From: Adiantum capillus-veneris
Taxonomy: Eukaryota > Streptophyta > Polypodiopsida > Polypodiales > Pteridaceae
Assembly (NCBI GenBank): GCA_014529385.2
Contig: CM043944.1
Span: 68,318,895-68,382,894, forward strand
Direction of reading: 5' to 3'
Length of the DNA: 64,000 bases
Shown here: positions 56,396 to 64,000 of the stretch, piece after piece
Layout of the letters: the number at the start of each line of letters is the position of its first letter
Position numbering within the stretch: the first letter of the stretch is position 1
Position numbers and translations under genes: made by a program
Notes under the pieces: model-generated
Database searches by the model: none
Told to the model about the DNA's origin: nothing
Seen by the model: only the letters and a program-made list of their open reading frames with translations

Positions 56396-57900
56396 CACTG
56401 GTGCAAATCAACGCAGGGCTGGACAGGCTAGCTGCTACAAAAGAACGCGCTTCGCTTCCTAAATATGTTATGTATGATAATGAAGCAGGCTCTAATCGCG
56501 GGAGGAGGGCATATGACGATGCTCTTGTCGCTCTCTTTCTCACATTGTTGCCTATCTAGCAAAAAGAAAGTAAGCCTTTTGTAATGACTGCCAATCTTTC
56601 CATGTTTGTAGAAGCTAGATTCTAATGTAAAAGTGATATTTACAAAAGCCTTTTATCCACCTTTGTCAGCTAGATGACTATATAGTTCATAGTGATAACT
56701 CTCTAGATCAGCAGAATGTTGATGATAATTTCCTTCCAATTGCAACACGGAAGGAAAAAAGCTACCTCTAGTGAAGAGCTGTGCCAATGTTGGGTGTGAG
56801 CTTTGTTACACCCTCTATTAGTTCCAATGAGCATTGGTCTAATGGTTGACCTCACATTACTCTCACCTTGGAAAAACATTTTCATTATCGAAAACAAATG
56901 TAGGATGTTTCTTCTTGAGAGCAAAATGTTTTTCCAATGTAGCACCTTATTGAGGCCTACTTTTACTAAAGAGATCACCTAAATACCGATGTTATGGCGG
57001 GCATCGATATATGTGTAGAACCATTTATATAAAAAAATCAAAATTTGAATTTCCAACAATTATTTCAATCCAAATTTTGTCTGCTATTTAGATGCATATT
57101 TTGAGGCCTATTTAGGCATGCATTCCGATAGTTCTATCGGCACCTATCTTGACAGACTGTGCAAAAATAGAACCCGTAGGTTTTTCCTACGCATTTTTGT
57201 CCATTTTTCATCTCCTCCCTTGATCTTCTCCTCCTCCATTGCTGCAAATTTGATGCTCTCGGGCTTGCTGGAGTCAAGATCTCCACTTACACGCTACCTC
57301 CTATAAGCAAAGTAAGGTTCTTTTCAAGATTCGTAGTAGATCTTTTCACTTTTGTGTGTGTGTGTGTGTGTTTTTTAACATGTTTGACGACATTTCTTCA
57401 AGTGCTTCTTGCTCAAAAAAACCGCATGTGAGTGTTGTTTCATTCTCTTCTCTTGCATACACACACACACACACATGCACATAAACATGCACACAAATTT
57501 AAAAAATGCACATTAGCTTGTCAACTGTCTATACACACTATTTTTGCGGCACACACACATTTTTGAAACAAAGGAAAAATTGAGATAAAATATAACATTT
57601 TTTATTTCAAAAATCTTATTATTAAAAAATCATCATTTAACAAAGAAAGACAATGATATTTGATCATAAGAAAAAGACTTATTTTAATTTATGTCATTTT
57701 ATAAATAATTTTGTTATTTTGTCTAAAATAATCTGGAAATTAATAAATTATGTTGGTTTTTTAAATTGTGACTTGTTGTAGGTGTTGTAAATGTAAATTA
57801 GAATGTTTTTAGTTACGTTTTAGTGTTAGGCTCTAATTACTTTTGATTAACTTCATGCATTTTGCAAATCATCGATCATTGTTGTTATGTTGATCGCTTA
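56393..57900. other. Unassigned
   Basis: Short GT and CA runs at 57355-57371 and 57460-57475. GATAGTTCTATCGG palindrome at 57127-57140 and CATCGATATATG at 57003 resemble CACTA subterminal units loosely. No coding pattern recognised. Confidence 0.4.
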
Positions 57901-57949
57901 TGGAAAATTGAGGTTGTTATGTCCATCGGACATAGTTGTATTCTTTCTC

Positions 57950-58880
57950 TTAACTGCTAAGGACTAGTTCGTATTTACGTCGTATAGGCTAGCTGCTTAG
58001 ATATTCAGTCCTTTGTCATGTGGCTTACTCCTACCCACTTTCTTATTTAGCCATTTAACCGCTTAGGTCTAATTCGTATTCATATAGTTTAGGACGTATC
58101 GCTTAGGTATTCAACCGCTTAGCCCCTTAGGATTAGTCTGTATTTAGGTCGCTGAAAGCCAAATCCTTAGGGCTAGTCGCTTAGTGTCAGTCGCCTCCGG
58201 CTAGCAGCTTAGGGCTAGCTGCTTAGGTATTCACTTGCTTAGCCGTACCATTTAGTTCTACCCACTTCTTTATTTAGCCGCTTAGATCTAGTCACTTAGG
58301 AACAATTGATATTAAGACCGCTTAAGGTTAACCACTTAGGGCTATCCTATAGGTATTCAATCACTTAGCCGTGCCGCTTAGGCCTACTCGCTTCGTTATT
58401 TAGACATTTAGTCGCTTAATTAGGGCTAGTCGCTTAGGGAGAAATATCTATATTCAGACTACTTAGGGCTTATCGCTTAGGCGTTGCTGCTTAATTAAGA
58501 CCAATCTCTTAGGGCTTATTGATATTCAGATTGCTTAGAGCTTACCGCTTAAGGCTTTGCTTCTTAATTCGGACTAGTTTCTTAGGGCGAACTGATATTC
58601 ACATTGCTTAGAGCTTACCACTTAGGAATTGCCTCTTAGAACCAGCCACTTAGGTAATCGGTCTCTTAGCCACACGGCCTACTTGATTTGTTATCTAGCC
58701 GCTTACCCCTTGGGGCTAATCGTTTAGGTATATTTCAATCCTTTAGCCGCCAAAGGCTAGTCGGTATTCAGGCCGTTAGCGCTAGCCGCTTATGGTATAT
58801 CGCTTAGGGTAATCGATTGGGCTATTTCAGTCCGCTTAAGGTTTAGGTATTAGCTAGGACTAGTCGCTTATATGTTTGGC
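57950..58880. repeat. Degenerate CTTAGG minisatellite, about 0.9 kb
   Basis: CTTAGG[GT], GCTTAGCCGCTTAGG and CTAGTCGCTTAGG recur dozens of times at intervals of roughly 8-30 bases, with GTATTCA as a second recurrent word. Units are too diverged to give one period by eye. The core CTTAGGG differs by one base from the plant telomere unit TTTAGGG. Confidence 0.8.
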
Positions 58881-58929
58881 CATACGAATACGCTCAAGAT
58901 TTAGTTGTTAGAATGTGGCTATGTTTGGA

Positions 58930-59520
58930 TAATTAAAGTAGAAAAAACACAAACGGACTTAAAAAATGACTTGTGCACTTCAGAAATGCAAACATACTTC
59001 AACATACGAAGCAAAATAACACAAATAGACTCAAAAACGCAAATTCGAGAAATGCAAATGCTCTTTAAAAATGGTGGTCTATATTAGATCGGTCCGTATT
59101 AGATTGGTCCATTTAAGTAATCCGCTTGTACTAGATTACGGGTTGTACTGGATCTACGTACATGCATTGTCACGTAGACATGGGGGTGTACTTATGTCGA
59201 ACCGTCAAATATAGGCATTGACCAATAAAGTTGAGATTATTACCTGGTTTTCATGATCTTTGTGTACCTCTAGACAAGGGCGTGCGGGGATCGCGCAAGG
59301 CTAGAGAATCTGATGTGGTTAGGGCTAGTGGCAAGTGATAGAAAAAACACAAATGAAGTTGAGAAACGCAAACGGAATTCGCAAATACAAGCGGGATTTA
59401 GAAACGCAAATGAACTTCAAAAAAAAGTAGAACAACGCAAACCAACTTCATTAACACAAAGAGATTTCAGAAACTCAAATAATCTTCAAAAATGACGGTC
59501 TGTATTAGATCGTCCCATTA
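58930..59520 (+). repeat. Duplicated block of AAACGCAAA-type 20-mers
   Basis: Two blocks (about 58935-59105 and 59335-59515) carry units like GAAACGCAAATGAACTTCA of about 20 bases and both end in AAAAATG[GA][TC]GGTCT[AG]TATTAGATCG. Between them lies a segment matching 13574-13740. Confidence 0.75.
59160..59320 (+). other. Segment homologous to CACTA-1 promoter region
   Basis: Shared words in order with 13574-13740: ACATGCATTG, CATGTA/CACGTA, GACCAATAAAG, GAGATT, TGATCT, and CAAG[AG]CTAGAGAATGTGA-like. Further right (59555-59665) GTCGCTATG and GACGCTCATAGCGACGTGG match the CACTA-2 subterminal units. This suggests an eroded CACTA relic in 59100-59670. Confidence 0.5.
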
Positions 59521-59749
59521 AAGTAATCCTCATGAGGCAAGAGGTTCTTCATATTAGTGACGCTAGTAGTGTGACACTCAAATGTAAAAATCCACGGTGT
59601 CGCTATGCTTGCCTCTATACTATTTGTTGAGTAGGGACGCTCATAGCGACGTGGATAGTGACGCCAACAGGGTAAAGAAACAAGTCGAGCGCACCAAAAA
59701 CTCAAATCTCAAATTTGAATTTTGACGCTCTCAATTTATAGGTATACCC

Positions 59750-59751
<2 letters not shown>

Positions 59752-59780
<29 letters not shown>

Positions 59781-59914
59781 CCACGTACACACACACACAA
59801 GGAGAGGAAGGAGAGCCATGTATGCTCCTTCCTTCTCCTCCCTCTCATGTTCCCTTCCCTTCTTTCTCTATCTCCATGTCTCTCTCTCTCTCACACACAC
59901 ACACACATACACAC

Positions 59915-59973
<59 letters not shown>

Positions 59974-60078
59974 GTACACACATGCATAAACAAAAGCCAC
60001 ATACACACACACATTGATTGTACAAAGAATGTACACACCTATGCATAAGAAAAGAATGCATAGGCACATTGAGAGAGG

Positions 60079-60133
<55 letters not shown>

Positions 60134-60136
60134 GAT
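59752..60136. repeat. CT/CA/GT/GA microsatellite cluster
   Basis: (CT)n 59755-59780, (CA)n, (GT)n 59918-59949, (GA)n 59950-59971 and 60085-60123, then G13 at 60123-60134. It abuts the 3' LTR of copia D. Confidence 0.95.
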
Positions 60137-60156
60137 GAGAGATAAGAGGAGAAAAC

Positions 60157-60301
60157 TGTTGAGATGTAGAGAGAAAGAGAGAGAGAGACGAGACAAGAGA
60201 CACACCATATACGCTCCCAAAGACTGATTCATATTGAGGACAAGATACAAATATATAGGTGAGACCAAGTTCAGTAGAGTGAGCCATATATAGCTCCAAC
60301 A
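60157..60301 (-). repeat. 3' LTR of copia D, 145 bp
   Basis: Reverse complement starts TGTTGGAGCTATATATGG and ends CATCTCAACA like the LTRs of C. Confidence 0.94.
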
Positions 60302-60548
60302 CCCCCACTCAAACAAAGGTCTCTAGATTTGGATGAAAAAACCCTTGGGGAGTTCAAGGGAAAAACCCAAGCCCCTATACAATGTGAAATGTGAACCAGC
60401 GGTGATGATGTGAAAGTGAATTGTGCATCTATGTACAAATATTCAAGTGACTTAGATATCACAAGGAGAAAATGTGGAGTGTGCATAGTGCATGGTATCT
60501 AAAAGATTACAATGTCATATGTACAAAGCTATTACAATAGAAAAGAAT

Positions 60549-62991
60549 CTAATCTAGAAAGAGTGAGGCCGAAGCAACTCCAAGCTCCGAGCGCAAGAGG
60601 ATGAAACGTGACTCATTGAGGCCTTTGGTCAAAATGTTTGCAATCATCTGGTCACTTGGACAGTGTTCAACCATAATGGTTCCCTTGCGTACTTCATACC
60701 TGACATAATGATAATGGACAGCAATGTGCTTTGACTTATTATGTTGAACATAGTCTTTTGCAAGACTAATAGCACTTTGGTTGTCACACCGCAAGGGTGT
60801 GCTAGAAAGAGGAGAGTGACCAATATCAACCAGCATTTGTCGAAGCCAAATAACCTCACGAGCTGCAAGTGATGCCGCAACATATTCTGACTCAGTCGTA
60901 GAAACTGCAACACAACGTTGTTTCTTGCTGGTCCAAGAAACAAGACAACCATTTATAAAGAAGCAATTTCCACTAGTAGATCGCATAGATAAATGTGAGC
61001 TTGCCCAGTCTGCATCTGTGTAACCCAAAAGAGAAAGAGATTGCATAGAATCCGATGTGAGTTGTCGTCGATAGACTAAACCAAAATCTGTAGTGCCTTT
61101 CAAGTATTTCAATACACGCTTTGCAGCAGACCAATGCTTAAGAGAAGGACATGCAAGATGTTGTCCAAGATAGTTAGCAGAAAACAGAATATCAGGACGA
61201 GTGTTCATGCCAACAAACTGAAGACATCCAATTAAGTTAGCATAAGGTTGATTTGTGACAAGTTGACCGCCATTGTCAGAAGTATTCTTCGTAGAGCTCG
61301 CAAGACAAGGTGTGTTGGCTGAATGTGCAGATTCCATACCAAATTTTTGAATAGTATCTGCAATAAACTTTGACTGTCGAAGGAATAAAATACCTTTTGT
61401 ATGGTTCCGTTGGATTTGAATGCCAAGACAAGAGTGAATCTCTCCAAGATCCACCATATCGAATGCAGAAGACAATAACTTTTTCACTTGCTGAAGAAAT
61501 CCCAAATCATTGGAAACAAGGATGGTATCATCCACATAAAGAGCAAGAATCACAAAACTGCTACGTTGGCGTTTTATGTATAAGTTGGGGTCTGACGAGC
61601 AAGAGATGAATCCTTTAGAGGTGAGAAAAAGATCAAATTTTGTATACAAGGCTCGCGAAGCTTGTTTGAGACCATATAGTGCCTTATGGAGTTGAGCAAC
61701 AAGGTCTTCTTTACCTGGAATAACAAAACCTTCTGGTTGTTCCATATAAATTTCCTCTTCCAAGTCACCATTAAGAAAAGCAGTTCGCACATCCATTTGA
61801 TGAGCTTCTAAATCAAATTGAACAGCAAATGCCAATAAAACTCGAACACTTGTAATGCGAACAACTGGTGAAAAAGTCTCTTGATAATCAACACCAGCTA
61901 CTTGGGAGTAACCTTTTGCAACTAAACGTCCCTTGAACTTGTCAAAAGATCCATCTGCTTTTACATTTGTTTTATACACCCACTTACATTTAATAGCTGT
62001 ACGACCAGGAGGTAATTCAGTTAGTATCCATGTACCTTTAGAGATAAGAGAATCGTACTCTACTTCCATAGCCTCTTGCCATTGATCCTTTTGTGGTGAA
62101 GAGATAGCTTCATCATAAGTAACGGGATCTTCAGAGGTAGAAAAAGCATTATCAACAATATCGTCATCATAAACATGACATGAGCCATGTTCAAAATCAA
62201 TAGGCAGATCAACAAAAATATCAATATCATCATTGGCAACATTTGGAATGGATGGTTGTGAGGAGGAAAGTTGCTCTATAGGAAGAGTTTCATCTTCTGA
62301 AAGAAATGGAAAAGCCTGAAGCAATGATTTAGTATCATCAGAATCATCCATGGACCATGAGCCTCCCATAAGCTGTTCGTTAAAAGTAGCATCACGATTC
62401 ACAATTACTTTCTTGGAGGAAGGGTCATAGAATTTGTAGCCTTTGGAAGTGTCAGAATATCCAATAAAAATAACTTTAAGACTAGGAGCATCAAGCTTTG
62501 TTCGTGTTTCTTTGGGAACATGAATATAAGCAATACATCCAAAGGTTCGAAAATGAGATACAGAAGGAATGTCACCTGTCCATGCTGTGATGGGTATCTT
62601 ACCAGAGGGTGCAGTAGTAGGAAGATGATTCTGAATAAATGTTGCTATCAAAGTAGCTTCAGCCCAGAAAACACGAGATAAGCCAGAATGAATCAGCATA
62701 CATCTTACAGCATTGAGAATAGTGCGATTCTTTCGTTCAGCAACACCATTCTGTTGAGGCGAATATGGAATAGTGTGTTCATGATGAATTCCACTATCAG
62801 CACAGTAACTCACAAACTCTCGAGAAACATATTCGCCTCCATTGTCACTACGAAGCTTCTTAAGGCGACGACCAGTTTGAAGTTCCGCAGCCTTGTGGAA
62901 TTGTTTGAAAACAGATAAGGCTTCAGATTTTTGTCTAAGTAGAAATAAAGTCGTATACCTTGAGAAATCATCAATGGAAGTAATGAAGTAG
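60549..62991 (-). CDS. Copia D pol: integrase end, RT and RNase H, open
   Basis: One frame is open from the CACTA-2 junction (62991) to the TAG at 60549, over 800 codons, with no stop or shift. It holds the integrase core from DDFSRYTTLFLLRQK on (RSDNGGEYVS, SPQQNGVAERKN), RT (FDLEAHQMDVRTAFLNGDLE, YVDDTILVS) and RNase H (GYTDADWASS, TTESEYVAAS, CDNQSAISLAKDYVQH). Where C has frame changes or a stop, D is intact, so D was probably coding until CACTA-2 entered. In the present state the upstream part of the polyprotein is cut away, so no functional product is expected. Confidence 0.93.
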
Positions 62992-63044
62992 CACTACAAG
63001 AGGTTGTGTGCTCTTGTGACGCTTTTAGCGACGGAAATACACTG

Positions 63045-63270
63045 GGTTTTTATAACCCCCGGCGTCGCTATGAGCGTCGCTAAAAGCGTCGCTACGAGAG
63101 CGTCGCTATGTGCGTCGCTATAGGCGTCGCTATAGGAGTCGCTATATAGCGACGCTCATAGCGACGCCTATAGCGACGCACATAGCGACGCTCTCAGGGA
63201 GAGTATAGCGACGCATATAGCGACGCTACAGAGCCATAAATAGCGACGCTTATAGCGACGCCTGAGAGAA
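63045..63270. repeat. Palindromic subterminal array of CACTA-2
   Basis: Six to seven GCGTCGCTAT units point right (63050-63148) and about eight ATAGCGACGC units point left (63148-63265), meeting at CGCTATATAGCG (63143-63154). Spacer words (GAGC, AGGC, TGC, GAGAG) also mirror. The whole could fold as one long imperfect hairpin. Confidence 0.92.
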
Positions 63271-63626
63271 TATTTTTTTGGTGGCAGGGCATTGAATGTC
63301 TTGCCACCCATCAACCATATTGTACTTGATTCACTTTTTAAAAAAAGTGCAAAAGTAAATAATAGACCCAAAATAGTCACCCACAAGATGCATTGTTTGC
63401 AAAATTGACAATTGTACACATCATAGACAAACTGAATTGATTGGCAAATGTAATAATGACAATTGTACAACATCATAGGCATAAAGAATTGATTGGCAAA
63501 AGGAATTGCGGTGACAAATGTAATAATATACATGGTTCAAAAAGACGTATAAAATCCGTCTCATAATACATAAGCTATGAGAAACCCTAAACTAATGCTA
63601 TCTAGCTACGGCTAAACTGACGTCGT

Positions 63627-64000
63627 CTAATCAGACGTCTCATCGCGTCCAAGCGGCGTATCTGTCGGATTCTGCAAAAAAAGACAATAAGACAGTTTTC
63701 AGTAAATATAAACATATAACGACATTTATAAAACAATACAAAAAATAAAAAAGAGTAAACCCTAATACTAACCATGCCGCCGCGAGAACTGAGAATGTCC
63801 ATCAGGGCGTTTAAGCCCTTCCTGCCTGCGTACTCGCGCTCGTACGGTGTGGGATCACGTCCTGTCATCGACCACTGTCAAAACATACAAACATTTCATT
63901 ATGTTAGAACTAAAAAACTCATAAACCCTAAACTATCGAACATGCATAAAGAGCAATGTGAAAAGACTTACAAAATCGGCCTCAAATGATGCCCATCCAC
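63627..64000 (-). CDS. 3' end of spliced gene inside CACTA-2
   Basis: Three exons can be read on the minus strand: 64000-63972 (ending at GTAAGT), 63874-63773 (after TTTTGACAG, ending ATG|GTTAGT) and 63671-63627 (after TTTTTTGCAG). The joined frame passes through GWASFEADF, WSMTGRDPTPYEREYAGRKG, LNALMDILSSRGGM and NPTDTPLGRDETSD to a TAG. Splice sites are all GT-AG and phases agree. The start is beyond the window. I recognise no domain; position inside a CACTA element suggests a TnpA-like accessory gene. Confidence 0.5.

Larger units (their letters stand above)
60157..62991 (-). mobile_element. Ty1/copia element D, 3' part, cut by CACTA-2
   Basis: Minus-strand element of the same family as C: 3' LTR 60157-60301, PPT, RNase H, RT and part of integrase. 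At 62992 it is interrupted by CACTA-2; the gag half and 5' LTR are presumably beyond the window. Confidence 0.94.
62992..64000. mobile_element. CACTA-2, left end, runs off window
   Basis: It begins CACTACAAGAGG at 62992 inside the integrase frame of copia D. The preceding three bases are TAG. Dense GCGTCGCTAT units follow, then non-coding sequence and the end of a spliced minus-strand gene. The other terminus and target duplicate are outside the window. Confidence 0.8.

Noticed and set aside
59566-59580. CTAGTAGTG as the right end of an element starting at 54080
   Set aside because: The terminal match is imperfect and flanking bases TCA and TGA are not a duplicate.
63045-63270. CRISPR-like array
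   Set aside because: Units are about 10 bp, alternate in orientation and lie at a transposon end in a eukaryote.

Overview
The window looks like repeat-dense nuclear DNA of a land plant. It has Ty3/gypsy and Ty1/copia LTR retrotransposons, CACTA (En/Spm-type) DNA transposons with plant-type transposase domains, LINE 3' ends, long GA/GT/TA microsatellites, a spliced R2R3-MYB fragment with the canonical 130-bp middle exon, and a DEAD-box helicase fragment. I see no organellar or bacterial operon structure. The gag type of one gypsy family (here E) reminds me of elements from non-flowering plants, but that placement is only a guess. I found no intact host gene; nearly every recognisable coding region belongs to a mobile element, and most are broken.

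Layout. 1-4980: 5' part of a minus-strand gypsy element (A1) with its 5' LTR. 4981-10960: LINE 3' end with poly(A), a G29 run, a DEAD-box relic, a possible LTR boundary and unassigned sequence. 10972-20950: decayed plus-strand gypsy element E, split by a CACTA transposon (12122-19094) with TIRs and an ATG/ATG target duplication. 20951-38833: plus-strand gypsy element B, complete with two LTRs and an ACGT target duplication. It is itself split by a complete minus-strand gypsy element A2 (26136-35305), a second copy of A1. 38834-47320: unassigned DNA, tandem repeats, LINE and gypsy fragments, a short LTR with a primer-binding site, and a tRNA-like SINE head. 47321-52798: complete Ty1/copia element C (143/145-bp LTRs, TATAA target duplication) sitting in one copy of a tandemly duplicated gypsy leader/LTR (family F); the second copy at 53085-54079 is the uninterrupted version. 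54080-60156: R2R3-MYB relic, several minisatellites and a possible CACTA relic. 60157-62991: copia element D (minus, closely similar to C), interrupted at 62992 by a second CACTA element that runs off the right edge.

How the parts relate. The region grew by successive insertion: E received a CACTA element and probably B, B received A2, family F received copia C, and copia D received CACTA-2. Families A and B both encode gag, protease, reverse transcriptase, RNase H, a second RNase H-like domain and integrase, the architecture described for Tat/Ogre-type gypsy elements. Both also carry a 72-75 codon open reading frame between the primer-binding site and gag whose products align without gaps; this is the most unusual observation here. 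All alignments and translations were made by eye, so identities are approximate.
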